Positions 49,999 through 60,030 of a stretch of DNA of 64,000 nucleotides are shown one piece after another. Both the position numbers and the translations under genes were made by a program. Each line of letters begins with the position of its first letter. Within the stretch, counting starts at the first letter, position 1. Source of the stretch: Prauserella aidingensis. GTDB lineage: Bacteria > Actinomycetota > Actinomycetes > Mycobacteriales > Pseudonocardiaceae. A model generated the notes under the pieces. The model saw nothing but the letters and a program-made list of their open reading frames with translations, did no database searches and had not been told where the DNA came from. Location of the stretch: positions 1 through 64,000 of the forward strand of contig NZ_JAMTCN010000017.1 in assembly GCF_024171865.1 (NCBI RefSeq), given 5' to 3'.

Positions 49999-51507
49999 TC
50001 AGGATGTGTCCCAGCGCAGCGCGAACCACAGTCGCATCCGGACGTCCGGGTCGGTCAGATCGAGCCCGAGCGCGCGTTCGGCCTGCCGGATCCGGTGCCG
50101 CACGCTGTTGCGGTGCACGCCGAGTGCCGCCGCCGTCCGATCCCAGCCGCCGTGGCATGCCAACCAGGTGTGCAGGGTGTCGAGCAGGGAACCGGCACCG
50201 CGGTCGCGCAGCGGCGCAAGCAGCCGGCGTGCGAACTCGGCCGCGGCCTCGTGCGACACGACACCGGCGAGCCCGTCCTCAACACCTGCCTCGCCGCCGG
50301 CGACGACCGGCTCCCCACGCGCCCGAGCCCTCGCGAGCAGCGACGCCACCTCCGCATCGGCGTGCGGGAGCCGGTCGGCGGGCAGCGGGCCGGTCACGGC
50401 GACGAGCCAGCCGCCCGCCCCGAGCGCGTCGAGGACGTCGCGGCCGGGTACGACGGTGCAGACGGCCGTGAACCGCCGTCCCTCCAGCCGCACGAGCGGG
50501 GTCGCGAGCCCGGCCCGTAACCGGCCGAGTTCGATGTCCACAGCCTCCTCCCCGCCGCCGTCGGCGGCCCCCTGCAGGCGTTCCCCGGCCACGATGCGGT
50601 AGTCGCCGGACGGAAGCAGACCGGTCAGCACATCCGTGGGCGTCGCTCCGCGCAGCAGCGCGGTGACCGCGGCCCCGAGCCTGCCCGCGCCGGCCCCGGC
50701 CCCGGTGGCGATGCCGAGCAACGCTGCCCCGGCGGCCATGATCGCCCGGTCGGTGGTGGAGAGCCGGGCCGCACGTCCCACCACGAGCAGGTACGGAGCG
50801 CTGGCCTGCGGCGAGACCGGCTGTGCCACGACCACCGTGCCGTCGGCAAGCTCCGTAGTCGCACTGCGGATACCCTGGCCCGCCCGGAGCCGGGCAAGCA
50901 TGTCCCGCACCCGGCGCGGCAGCGGCCGCGGCGCCCGGCGTTCGGCGACGGGCTCGTCGGTGGCGCCGACCAGTGCCACCCACGCCGAGAGCCTGCCGGC
51001 GAGCTCCCTGGTGACCTCCCCCAGTTCGCCCGTCGCGGCCCTGGTCAGCGCCTCACGGGCCTCGTCGACGCGATGTTGCTCGTGCCTGCGCGCCTCGTCG
51101 AGGGTGAGCGAGACGGCGCGGCTGACCGCGATGAACGGCGTCTGCGGTGGCACGACCAGCAACGGCAGGCGGTGGCGGGCGCAGGCGTGCCGCAACCGGG
51201 GCGGGAGCGAGGAATGCAGCGGCGGGGTCACCCCGAATCCGAGCGCGGTGACACCCGCTCCGGCGATACCCCGCACGTAGGCGTCGACGGCCTCCCGGCC
51301 CGGCGCCAGGTTGACGCCCGCACTCAACAACAACTCCTGGCCCGTCAGGTACGGCGCGGGATCGTGCAGCTCGCTGACGTGTGCCCAGCGCACGGGTTCG
51401 TCGAGGGCACCGGGAGGCACCGTCTCGGGCACCAGCTCGAGTGCCAGTTCCGAGTGCTCGGCGACCGCTCGTAACGGCACCGACACATCGTTGTTCACAT
51501 CATCCAT
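49999..51507 (-). CDS. PucR-family transcriptional regulator
   Basis: A 502-residue activator. The N-terminal PucR domain (about 10-120) has PVRWAHVSELHDPAPYLTGQELLLSAG and LGFGVTPPLHSSLPP; a GGDEF-like/CdaR middle follows, and the C-terminal HTH_30 (about 440-500) has LLDTLHTWLACHGGWDRTAAALGVHRNSVRHRIRQAE written here in its key parts: WDRTAAALGVHRNSVRHRI. PucR-type regulators usually activate nitrogen-compound catabolism (purines, GABA, amines). It is divergent from the symporter-ureohydrolase operon, 89 bp away, with a palindrome between, so it is the likely regulator. The start is ATG 51507. Confidence 0.85.
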   Translation of the reverse strand: MDDVNNDVSVPLRAVAEHSELALELVPETVPPGALDEPVRWAHVSELHDPAPYLTGQELLLSAGVNLAPGREAVDAYVRGIAGAGVTALGFGVTPPLHSSLPPRLRHACARHRLPLLVVPPQTPFIAVSRAVSLTLDEARRHEQHRVDEAREALTRAATGELGEVTRELAGRLSAWVALVGATDEPVAERRAPRPLPRRVRDMLARLRAGQGIRSATTELADGTVVVAQPVSPQASAPYLLVVGRAARLSTTDRAIMAAGAALLGIATGAGAGAGRLGAAVTALLRGATPTDVLTGLLPSGDYRIVAGERLQGAADGGGEEAVDIELGRLRAGLATPLVRLEGRRFTAVCTVVPGRDVLDALGAGGWLVAVTGPLPADRLPHADAEVASLLARARARGEPVVAGGEAGVEDGLAGVVSHEAAAEFARRLLAPLRDRGAGSLLDTLHTWLACHGGWDRTAAALGVHRNSVRHRIRQAERALGLDLTDPDVRMRLWFALRWDTS

Positions 51508-51521
51508 GATTGGCCGCCTTT

Positions 51522-51538
51522 TGGGATGGATCATCCCA
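51522..51538. promoter_or_regulatory. candidate PucR operator
   Basis: TGGGATG-GAT-CATCCCA is a perfect 7-bp inverted repeat with a 3-bp spacer, located 15 bp upstream of the PucR ATG and 59 bp upstream of the symporter start in the shared 89-bp region. Confidence 0.6.
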
Positions 51539-51596
51539 TTCAATCACTCTCGGCGCAGGCCTACGGTTGCCGAAATCCGACGAGAAGGAGGCAGCT

Positions 51597-53036
51597 GTGG
51601 CCGGTGACTACACGGTGATCGCGCTCTACATCGCCACCATGATCGGGATCGGCTGGTACAGCCTGCGCCTGGCGAGAACACGTAACGACTACCTCGTCGC
51701 CGGGCGCAGGCTCGGCGGGTTCATGTACGCGGGCACGATGTCGGCCGTCGTGTTGGGCGGGGCCTCCACGATCGGCGGCGTCGGGTTGGGCTACACCCAC
51801 GGCGTCTCGGGTGCCTGGCTCGTGCTCACCATCGGCCTGGGCATCCTCGTGCTGCACGCGGTGTTCGCCAGACGGCTCGTGCGCCTGCGCATCACCACGG
51901 TCTCGGAGCTGCTCGACCTCCGCTACGGCGGCAGAACGAGCGCCATCTCCGGCGTGGTGATGTGGGGCTACACGCTGATGCTGACCGTGACGTCGACGCT
52001 GGCGTTCGCGACGATCTTCAGTGTCCTTTACGGACTGCCCACCGCGGTGTCGGTGGTGATCGGCGGTGGCATCGTCGTCACCTACGCGGCGCTGGGCGGC
52101 ATGTGGTCGATCACGCTCACCGATCTTGCGCAGTTCCTCGTCATGACCGTCGGATTCCTCCTGATCCTGCTGCCGGTCGCCCTCGGCGAGACCGGCGGAT
52201 TCGCGGGGTTGTCGGAGAAGCTGGACGCGAGCTTCTTCTCGTTCGGCTCCATCGGTGCCGGCACGATCGTCACCTACGTGCTGATCTACGGGTTCGGACT
52301 GCTCATCGGCCAGGACATCTGGCAGCGCGTGTTCACCGCGCGCAGCCCACGTGTGTCCACCTACGGTGGCATCGGAGCCGCGGTGTACTGCGCGCTGTAC
52401 GCGCTGGCGGGTGCAGTCATCGGCATGGCCGCGAAGTCGCTGTACCCCGACCTCGACAACGCGGACGACGCGTTCGCCACGAACGTGCGCGACCTGCTGC
52501 CGTCCGGTCTGCGGGGGCTCGTGCTGGCCGCAGCACTGTCGGCACTCATGTCGACGGCGAGCGGTGCGCTCATCGCGTGTTCCACGGTCAGCACCAACGA
52601 CATCCTGCCAAGGCTGCTGCGCCGCGAGCTCCGCGGCGGTGTGGGTGCCAACCGGATCACCACCCTCGTGCTGGGCCTGGTCGCCATCGCCATGGCGATG
52701 ATCGTCACCGACGTCGTCGCGGCCCTGACTGTGGCCTACAACATCCTGGTCGGAGGCCTGCTCGTGGCGATCCTCGGCGGGCTGCTGTGGCGGCGCGGCA
52801 CGCGTGCGGGCGCGCTCGCCTCGATGATCACCGGTTCCGTCGTCGTGGTCGTGTCCATGATCACCGAGGGACTGCTGGCCAACGAGCCGATCTACTACGG
52901 ACTGGGCGCGAGCCTGGTCGTCTACGTCGTGGTCGGTCTGGCCACGCCCCGCACGCCCGAGTCCGTGATGGCCGCGTGGGACCGGCGTGTCTCGGGCGCC
53001 GAACCGGAACCGGAGACCGCAGGCCGGGACTCGTGA
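51597..53036 (+). CDS. sodium:solute symporter (SSS family)
   Basis: A 479-residue membrane transporter with about 13 helices: VIALYIATMIGIGWYSLRLA, RTRNDYLVAGRRLGGFMYAG, ASTIGGVGLGYTHGVSGAWL, ITTVSELLDLRYG, YAALGGMWSITLTDLAQFLVM, GLRGLVLAAALSALMSTASGAL (the Na+-site helix with STASG). The substrate cannot be read from sequence; context suggests a guanidino or amino compound. The start is GTG 51597 after AAGGAGG. It is the first gene of the operon with the ureohydrolase, TPP enzyme and aldehyde dehydrogenase. Confidence 0.88.
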   Translation: MAGDYTVIALYIATMIGIGWYSLRLARTRNDYLVAGRRLGGFMYAGTMSAVVLGGASTIGGVGLGYTHGVSGAWLVLTIGLGILVLHAVFARRLVRLRITTVSELLDLRYGGRTSAISGVVMWGYTLMLTVTSTLAFATIFSVLYGLPTAVSVVIGGGIVVTYAALGGMWSITLTDLAQFLVMTVGFLLILLPVALGETGGFAGLSEKLDASFFSFGSIGAGTIVTYVLIYGFGLLIGQDIWQRVFTARSPRVSTYGGIGAAVYCALYALAGAVIGMAAKSLYPDLDNADDAFATNVRDLLPSGLRGLVLAAALSALMSTASGALIACSTVSTNDILPRLLRRELRGGVGANRITTLVLGLVAIAMAMIVTDVVAALTVAYNILVGGLLVAILGGLLWRRGTRAGALASMITGSVVVVVSMITEGLLANEPIYYGLGASLVVYVVVGLATPRTPESVMAAWDRRVSGAEPEPETAGRDS

Positions 53037-53087
53037 GTGCCCGCGGGACGCTCACGAGCAGCTCATCGAGAACAAGGAGTGCGTGTT

Positions 53088-54032
53088 TTGCCTGTACCAC
53101 CCGTTGACTCGTCGCAGGTACCGCGGTTCGCGGGCTTCGCGACCTTCGCCAGACTGCCCCGCCTCGACGAGGTGTCGCGCGCCGACATCGCCGTCGTCGG
53201 GGTCCCGTTCGACGCCGGTGTGTCGTACCGGCCCGGCGCGCGGTTCGGGCCCGCGGGCGTCCGGGAGGCGAGCAGGCTCCTCCGGCCGTACCACCCGGGG
53301 CTCGACGTCTCGCCGTTCGCGTCGCGGCAGGTGGCCGACGCGGGCGACATCGCGCTGAACCCGTTCGACATCGGCGAGGCCATCGCGACGCTGCAGGACG
53401 CCGCGCGCGACTTCGGCCGCGGCGGCACCCGGTTGGTGACCGTGGGCGGCGACCACACGATCGCGTTGCCGCTGCTGCGTGCGGCCGCCGCCGAGCACGG
53501 ACCCGTCGCGCTGCTGCACTTCGACGCCCACCTGGACACATGGGACACGTACTTCGGCGAGCCGTACACCCACGGCACACCGTTCCGCCGCGCGTCCGAG
53601 GAGGGCGTGCTCGACACGAGCGCACTGTGCCACGTCGGCACCCGCGGGCCGCTGTACGGCAAGGCGGACCTCAGCGAGGACGAACGTCTCGGCTTCGGCA
53701 TCGTGACGTCGGCGGACGTGCTGCACCGCGGCGTGCCGGAGACGGTGGCCGCACTGCGCGAACGCATCGGCGACCGGCCGCTGTACGTCTCGGTCGACAT
53801 CGACGTGCTCGACCCCGCGCACGCACCGGGCACCGGAACCCCGGAGGCGGGCGGCATGACCAGCCGCGAGCTGCTGGAGATCCTGCGAGGCCTGCGGGAT
53901 CTCCACCTGGTGGGTGCGGACGTCGTCGAGGTCGCACCGGCCTACGACCACGCCGAGATCACGGCGATCGCCGCCTCGCACGTGGCCTACGATCTCGTGA
54001 GCCTGCTCGCGCTGTGCGAGGAACCGGCATGA
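53088..54032 (+). CDS. ureohydrolase (agmatinase / guanidinobutyrase family)
   Basis: A 314-residue Mn2+-dependent ureohydrolase that releases urea from a guanidino compound. All metal ligands are present: GGDHTIALP (His), HFDAHLDTW (Asp, His, Asp) and [14 protein letters not shown] with TPEAGG (two Asp). It is closer in motif style to agmatinase/guanidinobutyrase (SpeB, GbuA) than to arginase. The start is TTG 53088 with AAGGAG 8 nt upstream; a GTG at 53037 lacks a site. Its neighbours (TPP decarboxylase-like enzyme, aldehyde dehydrogenase) favour 4-guanidinobutyrate as substrate, giving GABA plus urea, but agmatine is not excluded. Its stop overlaps the next gene. Confidence 0.88.
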   Translation: MPVPPVDSSQVPRFAGFATFARLPRLDEVSRADIAVVGVPFDAGVSYRPGARFGPAGVREASRLLRPYHPGLDVSPFASRQVADAGDIALNPFDIGEAIATLQDAARDFGRGGTRLVTVGGDHTIALPLLRAAAAEHGPVALLHFDAHLDTWDTYFGEPYTHGTPFRRASEEGVLDTSALCHVGTRGPLYGKADLSEDERLGFGIVTSADVLHRGVPETVAALRERIGDRPLYVSVDIDVLDPAHAPGTGTPEAGGMTSRELLEILRGLRDLHLVGADVVEVAPAYDHAEITAIAASHVAYDLVSLLALCEEPA

Positions 54033-55657
54033 CACGCATCGGCGGTGACCTCGTCGTCGAGACTCTCCGGGCGCTCGGCATGGACACGGTGTTCGGACTG
54101 CCCGGCCAGCACGCGCTCGGCATCTTCGACGCGTTGCGCCGCGCGCCCGACCTGCGCGTCGTCGGTGCCCGGGTCGAGAACAACCTCGCGTTCGCCGCGG
54201 ACGGGCACGCGCGCGTGACCGGTCGGGTCACCCCCATGGTCGTGTCCACGGGCCCGGGCGCGCTGCTGACGCTGTCGTCGCTGCAGGAGTCTCGGGCGGC
54301 CTCGGTGCCGGTACTGGGCATCGGCAGCCAGGTGCCGCTCGCCGGGATGGACGGCGGCCACCACGGGTACCTGCACGAGCTGCCCGACCAGCAGGCCTCG
54401 TTCCGCGGGATCGTCAAGTCGGTGCACGTCGCGCGCACCGCGTCACAGATTCCCTCGGCGCTGCGGGAGGCGTGGGCCTCGGCGGCCACCGCGCCGCGGG
54501 GTCCGGTGTGGGTGGAGATCCCCCAGGACGTCCTCATGGCACCCGCGGAGTTGCCGCCGGTCACGACGGCGGGTGTGCGTGTGCCGGAGCTCGAGCCCTC
54601 ACCGGAGCTGCTCGACACCGCCGCGGAGCTGCTGGCGGCCGCGACCGACCCGGTGATCCTCGCGGGCGGGGGTGTCGTGCGCGCGGAGGCCCACGAGGAC
54701 CTGCGCGCGCTCGCGGAGGCACTGCGGGCACCGGTGCTCACGACGTTCGGCGGCAAGGGCGCGTTCGGCTGGCAGCACCCGTTGTCCGGGCAGTCGTGGC
54801 TGGAGGACCGCCATGCCACGGAGTTCCTGGAGAGCGCGGACGTGCTGCTCGTCGTCGGTTCCGGCCTCGGTGAGCTGTCCAGCAACTATCACACGCTCGC
54901 CCCGCGCGGACGGATCGTGCAGGTCGAGGCCGATGCGGGCACACTCGGCGCCAACCACCCGGTGCTCGGCATCCACGGCGACGCGCGGGCGGCGCTGGTG
55001 GGCCTTGCCGCACGCGTGCCCCGCCGGGAACCCGACGGCCGCGCCGAGGCCGCCGTCACCGATCTCGTCGCACGGGTCCGGGAACGCCTCGACGGCCAGG
55101 ACCTCGCACGGGAACGACAGGTGCTCGCGGACGTCCGGGCGGCAGTGGCCGGGGCGGGCGAGGACACGCCGAGCTTCTGGGACATGACGATTCTCGGCTA
55201 TTGGGCCTGGTCGGCGTGGAACCCGGACGGCGCGCCGATCCACACGGCCCAGGGCGCGGGTGGGCTGGGTTTCGGCCTTCCCGCGGCGCTCGGCGCCGCG
55301 GCCGCGACGGGTGGTCCGGTCCTGGCGGTCTCCGGCGACGGCGGCGCCATGTACGGCGTGGCCGAGTTGGCCACGGCCGCCCAGCACGGCCTCGACGTGA
55401 CGTGGCTCGTCGTCGACGACGGCGGCTACGGCATCCTCCGCGAGTACCAGACCGGCGCGTTCGGTGAGACGACCGCGACCGAGCTCGCCCGTCCCGACTT
55501 CGCCGCGCTGGCACGCTCGTTCGGCGTTCCCGCAACGGTGTCCACCGTGGACACACTCCGCGACGACCTGACCGAGGCGCTGCGCTCGCCGGGGCCACGG
55601 GTCGTGGTGCTGCCGGCGGTACTGCGCCTGTTCGAACCGACCCACCTGGAGTCCTGA
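54029..55657 (+). CDS. ThDP-dependent enzyme, acetolactate-synthase-like (candidate 2-ketoarginine decarboxylase, AruI-like)
   Basis: A 542-residue thiamine-diphosphate enzyme with the three-domain ALS/decarboxylase layout. The PYR domain has [15 protein letters not shown] and [16 protein letters not shown] (activating Glu50), the central domain has [18 protein letters not shown] and [11 protein letters not shown], and the PP domain has [19 protein letters not shown] and [12 protein letters not shown] (GDGG..DDGG Mg-ThDP motif). True acetolactate synthases need a regulatory subunit and an FAD site; no ilvN is nearby. P. aeruginosa AruI, an ALS-like 2-ketoarginine decarboxylase, works with a guanidinobutyraldehyde dehydrogenase and guanidinobutyrase; the same gene types surround this one. 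ATG 54029 overlaps the ureohydrolase stop. Confidence 0.75.
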   Translation: MTRIGGDLVVETLRALGMDTVFGLPGQHALGIFDALRRAPDLRVVGARVENNLAFAADGHARVTGRVTPMVVSTGPGALLTLSSLQESRAASVPVLGIGSQVPLAGMDGGHHGYLHELPDQQASFRGIVKSVHVARTASQIPSALREAWASAATAPRGPVWVEIPQDVLMAPAELPPVTTAGVRVPELEPSPELLDTAAELLAAATDPVILAGGGVVRAEAHEDLRALAEALRAPVLTTFGGKGAFGWQHPLSGQSWLEDRHATEFLESADVLLVVGSGLGELSSNYHTLAPRGRIVQVEADAGTLGANHPVLGIHGDARAALVGLAARVPRREPDGRAEAAVTDLVARVRERLDGQDLARERQVLADVRAAVAGAGEDTPSFWDMTILGYWAWSAWNPDGAPIHTAQGAGGLGFGLPAALGAAAATGGPVLAVSGDGGAMYGVAELATAAQHGLDVTWLVVDDGGYGILREYQTGAFGETTATELARPDFAALARSFGVPATVSTVDTLRDDLTEALRSPGPRVVVLPAVLRLFEPTHLES

Positions 55658-55658
55658 C

Positions 55659-57053
55659 GTGCTCACCAACTTCGTCGCGGGCGAACGCACCGCGGGTCAC
55701 GACGCGACACTCGACCTCGTCGATCCCGGCACCGGCGAGGTCAGCGGCCACACCGTGAACTCGGACGCCGCGGCCGTCGACGTCGCCATGACGGCCGCGG
55801 CCACGGCATTCCGCACGTGGCGCCGCACCACACCTGCCGAACGCCAGCGAGCCCTCCTCGCCCTGGCCGACGCACTCGAAACGCGGGCAGGGGAGTTCGC
55901 CGACGCGGAGGTTCGCGAGACGGGTAAGCCACGTGCCGTGGTGCTCGACGAGGAGATCCCCGAGTCGGTGAGCGCGCTGCGGTTCTTCGCGGGCGCCGCA
56001 CGCGTGCTCGAGGGCACGGCCGCCGCCGAGTACACGCCTGGCCACACGTCGTTCGTCCGCCGCGAACCGGTGGGGGTGTGCGCCCAGATCGCGCCGTGGA
56101 ACTACCCGCTGATGATGGCGGTGTGGAAGATCGCGCCCGCGCTCGCCGCAGGCAACGCGGTCGTGCTCAAACCCGCCGAGACCACACCCAGCACCGCGGT
56201 GCTGCTCGCCGAGGCCGCGGCGGAGCACCTGCCCGCGGGCGTGTTCAACGTGGTCCTCGGCGACCGGGACACCGGCAGGGCACTCGTGGCACACCCGGCG
56301 ACCGAGCTGGTGTCGATCACCGGCTCCACGCGCGCCGGCATCGACGTGGCCACCACGGCCGCTGCCGACCTCACGCGCACGCACCTCGAACTCGGTGGCA
56401 ACGCACCGCTGCTGGTCTTCGACGACGTCGACGTCACCGCGGCCGCCGAGCGCATCGCGGCCGCCGCGTTCTACAACGCGGGCCAGGATTGCACGGCGGG
56501 CAGCCGGGTGATCGCCCACGAGTCGGTCCACGACGACCTCGTCGCCGCCCTCACCGACGTCGCCGAGCGCACCCGCGCCGGTGTCGACTTCGGACCGCTC
56601 AACAGCGCCGCCCAACTGGCCAGGGTCGAACGCCTCGTCGAAGGGCTCGCCCGCCACGCCGAGATCCGGACCGGCGCCGCGCGCGTCGGTGAGCGCGGGT
56701 TCTTCTTCTCCCCCACCGTGATCGCGAACGTCGGCCAGGAGGACGAGATCGTGCAGGAGGAGATCTTCGCACCGGTGATCACGGTGCAGCGCTTCACCGA
56801 CGAGGCCCACGGAATCGCCCTGGCCAACGGCGTCCGGTACGGACTGGCCTCGTCGGTGTGGACGCGCGACCACGCTCGCGCGATGCGCGTGTCGGCCGAG
56901 CTCGACTTCGGCTGCGTGTGGCTCAACACCCACGGCCCACTGGTACCGGAGATGCCGCACGGCGGGTTCGGCCGCTCCGGGCACGGCAAGGACCTCTCGG
57001 CCTACTCGCTCGCCGACTACACCCGCATCAAGCACGTCATGAGCCACCTCTGA
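55659..57053 (+). CDS. aldehyde dehydrogenase (gamma-aminobutyraldehyde / 4-guanidinobutyraldehyde type)
   Basis: A 464-residue NAD(P)-dependent aldehyde dehydrogenase: GVCAQIAPWNYPLMMAVWKIA, SITGSTRAGIDVA, HLELGGNAPLLVFDDVD (catalytic Glu about 244), FYNAGQDCTAGSRVI (catalytic Cys about 278) and EEIFAPVITVQRF. The NAGQDCTA motif is like E. coli PatD (gamma-aminobutyraldehyde dehydrogenase); KauB of Pseudomonas has the analogous role on 4-guanidinobutyraldehyde. The start is GTG 55659, right after the TPP-enzyme stop. It is the last gene of the operon and converges on dxs through a nested hairpin. Confidence 0.85.
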   Translation: MLTNFVAGERTAGHDATLDLVDPGTGEVSGHTVNSDAAAVDVAMTAAATAFRTWRRTTPAERQRALLALADALETRAGEFADAEVRETGKPRAVVLDEEIPESVSALRFFAGAARVLEGTAAAEYTPGHTSFVRREPVGVCAQIAPWNYPLMMAVWKIAPALAAGNAVVLKPAETTPSTAVLLAEAAAEHLPAGVFNVVLGDRDTGRALVAHPATELVSITGSTRAGIDVATTAAADLTRTHLELGGNAPLLVFDDVDVTAAAERIAAAAFYNAGQDCTAGSRVIAHESVHDDLVAALTDVAERTRAGVDFGPLNSAAQLARVERLVEGLARHAEIRTGAARVGERGFFFSPTVIANVGQEDEIVQEEIFAPVITVQRFTDEAHGIALANGVRYGLASSVWTRDHARAMRVSAELDFGCVWLNTHGPLVPEMPHGGFGRSGHGKDLSAYSLADYTRIKHVMSHL

Positions 57054-57092
57054 CCGGAGACCACACCCGCCGACGCGGCACCCTCGCCGGCC

Positions 57093-57132
57093 GTGCCCGT
57101 CCCGCGGTCCACGGGGGACCGAGGACGGGCAC
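57093..57132. terminator. nested hairpin between the guanidino operon and dxs
   Basis: GTGCCCGTCC (57093-57102) pairs with GGACGGGCAC (57123-57132); inside it CGGTCC (57105-57110) pairs with GGACCG (57116-57121). Confidence 0.7.
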
Positions 57133-57140
57133 CCGTCCGC

Positions 57141-59057
57141 TCAGGCGCGGGGTGTCGGATCCGCCTCGGCGTCGTCGCGGGAATCGCCGATGCGGCCTGC
57201 GGCCCACTCGGTGACGGTGCGGGCCACGTCCTGTGCCGTCAGCCCGACGTCGGCGAGCACCTCGTCGCGCGATCCGTGCGCGTGGAAGGCCTGCGGCACG
57301 GCCAGGTCGCGCAGCGGCACGTCGCAGTCGGCGTCCCGCAGCGCGGCCGCGAGTGCCGACCCGACACCGCCGTGCCGCCCGCTGTCCTCCACGGTGACGA
57401 CCAGCCGGTGCCTGCGCGCCAGCGCGGCGAGCTCGCCGGGCACCGGGACGACCCACCGCGGGTCCACGACGGTGACGCCGATGCCCTGGTCGGCCAGGCG
57501 GTCCGCGGCCTCGAGCCCCAGGCCCGCGAACGCGCCCACCGACACCAGCAGCACGTCTTCGCGTTCGCTGCGGCGCAGCACGTCGACGGTGCCGAACCGC
57601 TCGGCCGCGGGCACCGACTCGACCACGCCGCCCTTGGAGAACCGTAGCGCCGTCGGCCCGTCGGACACGGCGACCGCCTCGCGCAGCTCCTCGCGCAGCG
57701 TGTCGGCGTCGCGCGGCGCGGCGACCCGCATGCCCGGCACCATGCCCAGCAGGGACAGGTCCCACATGCCGTGGTGGCTGGGCCCGTCGGGGCCGGTCAC
57801 GCCGGCGCGGTCGAGAACCAGCGTCACGGGCAGCCGGTGCAGCGCGACGTCCATCAGTGTCTGGTCGAACGCCCGGTTGAGGAACGTCGAGTACACGGCC
57901 ACGACCGGATGCCGCCCGTCCATCGCCAGCCCGGCGGCCGACGTGACCGCGTGCTGCTCGGCGATGCCGACGTCGAACCACCGGTCCGGGTGGGCCTCCG
58001 CGAACGTGTGCAGCCCCGTCGAGCGCAGCATGGCGGCCGTGACGGCCACGACGTCCTCGCGCTCGCCGCCGAGCCGGGTCAGCTCCTCGCCGAACACCGA
58101 CGTCCAGCTCGGACCCTTCGCGGGCGGCAGCCCGGTCTCCGGGTCGATCGGGTCGGTCTGGTGCATCTGGTCGGCCTCGTGGTTGACGGCCGGTTCGTAG
58201 CCGTGCCCCTTCTCCGTGGCGACGTGCACGATCACGGGGCCGCCGAACGTCTTCGCGCTCTGCAGAGCCTTCTCGAGCGCGACGACGTCGTGGCCGTCCA
58301 CCGGGCCGAGGTACTTGAGCCCCAGGTCGGAGAACATGACCTGCGGGGTGAAGGCGTCCTTGATGCCCGCCTTCGCGGCGTGCAACGCGGTGTAGATCGG
58401 CTTGCCGACCACGGGGGTGTGCTGCAGCAGTTCGCGGCCGCCGTCGAGAATGCGCTCGTACCCGGGGCGCAGCCGCAGCGCGGAGAGGTGTTCGGCGATC
58501 CCGCCGATGGTCGGCGAGTACGACCGGCCGTTGTCGTTGACGACGATCACCACGGGCAGGTCCGGCTGCGCGGCGATGTTGTTGAGCGCCTCCCAGCACA
58601 TGCCGCCGGTCAGCGCACCGTCGCCGACGACCGCGACCGCGTGGCGGTCGGTGTCACCGGCCAGCCGGAAGGACTTGGCCAGCCCGTCGGCGTACGACAG
58701 CGCCGTGGAGGCGTGGCTGTTCTCGATGTGGTCGTGCTCGCTCTCGTCCCGCGCCGGGTAGCCCGAGAGGCCGCCACGGCGCCGCAGACCGTCGAACTCG
58801 CCCGCGCGCCCGGTGACGATCTTGTGCACGTACGACTGGTGGCCGACGTCGAACAGCAGCGGGTCGCGCGGCGAGTCGAACACGCGGTGCAGCGCGAGCG
58901 TCAGCTCGACGACACCGAGGTTCGGACCCAGGTGCCCGCCGGTGCGGCGAACGTTGTCGACGAGGAACGTCCTGATCTCCTCCGCCAGGGCGCCGACCTG
59001 CTCGTGGTCCATCGCCTTGAGATCCGCCGGCCCGTGCACGGACTCCAGCAACGTCAC
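57141..59057 (-). CDS. dxs: 1-deoxy-D-xylulose-5-phosphate synthase
   Basis: A 638-residue ThDP enzyme that condenses pyruvate and glyceraldehyde-3-phosphate, the first step of the MEP isoprenoid pathway. It has [77 protein letters not shown] (ThDP motif), [18 protein letters not shown] and [23 protein letters not shown] prefer GTG 59057 ([16 protein letters not shown]), which has GAGG 6 nt upstream; ATG 59069 would add four residues. The C-terminal 20 residues are a variable acidic tail. Confidence 0.94.
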   Translation of the reverse strand: MTLLESVHGPADLKAMDHEQVGALAEEIRTFLVDNVRRTGGHLGPNLGVVELTLALHRVFDSPRDPLLFDVGHQSYVHKIVTGRAGEFDGLRRRGGLSGYPARDESEHDHIENSHASTALSYADGLAKSFRLAGDTDRHAVAVVGDGALTGGMCWEALNNIAAQPDLPVVIVVNDNGRSYSPTIGGIAEHLSALRLRPGYERILDGGRELLQHTPVVGKPIYTALHAAKAGIKDAFTPQVMFSDLGLKYLGPVDGHDVVALEKALQSAKTFGGPVIVHVATEKGHGYEPAVNHEADQMHQTDPIDPETGLPPAKGPSWTSVFGEELTRLGGEREDVVAVTAAMLRSTGLHTFAEAHPDRWFDVGIAEQHAVTSAAGLAMDGRHPVVAVYSTFLNRAFDQTLMDVALHRLPVTLVLDRAGVTGPDGPSHHGMWDLSLLGMVPGMRVAAPRDADTLREELREAVAVSDGPTALRFSKGGVVESVPAAERFGTVDVLRRSEREDVLLVSVGAFAGLGLEAADRLADQGIGVTVVDPRWVVPVPGELAALARRHRLVVTVEDSGRHGGVGSALAAALRDADCDVPLRDLAVPQAFHAHGSRDEVLADVGLTAQDVARTVTEWAAGRIGDSRDDAEADPTPRA

Positions 59058-59097
59058 TCTCCACCTCATTCGCCGTCGGTTCCCGATGCCTGACCGC

Positions 59098-59820
59098 TCA
59101 GTCTAGAGAGGGATCGTCGGCCCCGAGCGGTGCCATGGCGTCGCGCACCTCGCCGAGCAGGTCGCGCATCGCCTCCTCCGCTCTGCGGTACTCCCCCGCG
59201 GAGACCGCCGCCGCGACGTTCTCGTGGGCGTCCAGCGCCTCGGGCACCGGCTGCTGCGGCATCAGTCCGAGGCGGGTCCTGCCCCGCAGCACGACGGCGA
59301 CGACGTCGGCCAGCGCGGCGAACATCTCGTTGCCGCTGGCCTCGAGCAGCAACGTGTGGAAGGCGATGTCGGCGTCCAGGAAGTCCGCCAGCAGGCCGCG
59401 TTCGCCGAGGCCCCGCAGCCGCGCGCCGAGTTCGACGATGCGGGTGCGCTGTTCGGCCGAGGCGTAGTAGGCCGCCGCGCCCGCGGCGAGGGGTTCGACG
59501 GCGATGCGGAGTTCGGTGAGCGAGCGGAGCTGGGCGTCGCGTCCGCTGCCGGCGAGCCGCCACCAGATCACCCTGGGATCGAAGACGTTCCACGATGTGG
59601 CGTCCTGGACGGTGATGCCGACCCTGCGGCGGGAGGTGACGAGCCCCATGGATTCGAGGATGCGCATCGTCTCCCTGGCGACGGTCCGCGAGACGCCGAA
59701 CCGCTCCTGGATTCCTTCGAGGGTCAGCGTGTCCCCCGGCGCGAGCTCGCCCTCGGTGATCTCGCGCCCGATGGCCTCCAGTACCGCGCCGTGCCTGCTC
59801 TCGAACCCCGCCCTGCTCAC
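59098..59820 (-). CDS. GntR/FadR-family regulator of the gluconate module
   Basis: A 240-residue FadR-subfamily GntR regulator: N-terminal winged HTH ([37 protein letters not shown]) shown by its core [17 protein letters not shown], and an all-helical FCD effector domain ([55 protein letters not shown]) with the metal-binding Asp/His residues. It is divergent from gluconokinase and the GntP permease, so it is probably their gluconate-responsive repressor. The start is GTG 59820; TAGCCT (59834-59829) ends 8 nt upstream (leaderless). Confidence 0.85.
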   Translation of the reverse strand: MSRAGFESRHGAVLEAIGREITEGELAPGDTLTLEGIQERFGVSRTVARETMRILESMGLVTSRRRVGITVQDATSWNVFDPRVIWWRLAGSGRDAQLRSLTELRIAVEPLAAGAAAYYASAEQRTRIVELGARLRGLGERGLLADFLDADIAFHTLLLEASGNEMFAALADVVAVVLRGRTRLGLMPQQPVPEALDAHENVAAAVSAGEYRRAEEAMRDLLGEVRDAMAPLGADDPSLD

Positions 59821-59934
59821 GACCGTCCAGGCTAGCCGTGGCAGGCGGGTCGTGGGGGCGACCCGCCGCGACGGCGGTCACCGTCACACCCGTGGCGGCC
59901 GTCGCGGAGGGCGGTCACGACCCCGAATCCGCAA

Positions 59935-59990
59935 TGGTGTTACCTTTCGATCCCAAACGTAGTATCTTTCAGCGCGACACGGCGCCCCGT
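59935..59990 (+). promoter_or_regulatory. gntK promoter region, candidate GntR site
   Basis: TAGTAT at 59960-59965 is the best -10 hexamer in the divergent region. CTTTC words at 59944-59948 and 59966-59970 flank it with AAACG between; ATACTACGT (minus strand) overlaps the -10. The area is AT-richer than its surroundings. No long perfect palindrome is present, so the operator is only a guess. Confidence 0.4.
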
Positions 59991-60030
59991 CCGCGGGGCA
60001 CACGCCGCGCACGTTCACCGAGGAGCGCCC

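Noticed and set aside
53037-53087. GTG 53037 as start of the ureohydrolase
   Set aside because: It lies directly after the symporter stop without a ribosome binding site, whereas AAGGAG at 53074-53079 is correctly spaced for TTG 53088.
59960-59985. A defined GntR palindrome upstream of gntK
   Set aside because: Only short imperfect symmetry around TAGTAT was found, which is not enough to call an operator.
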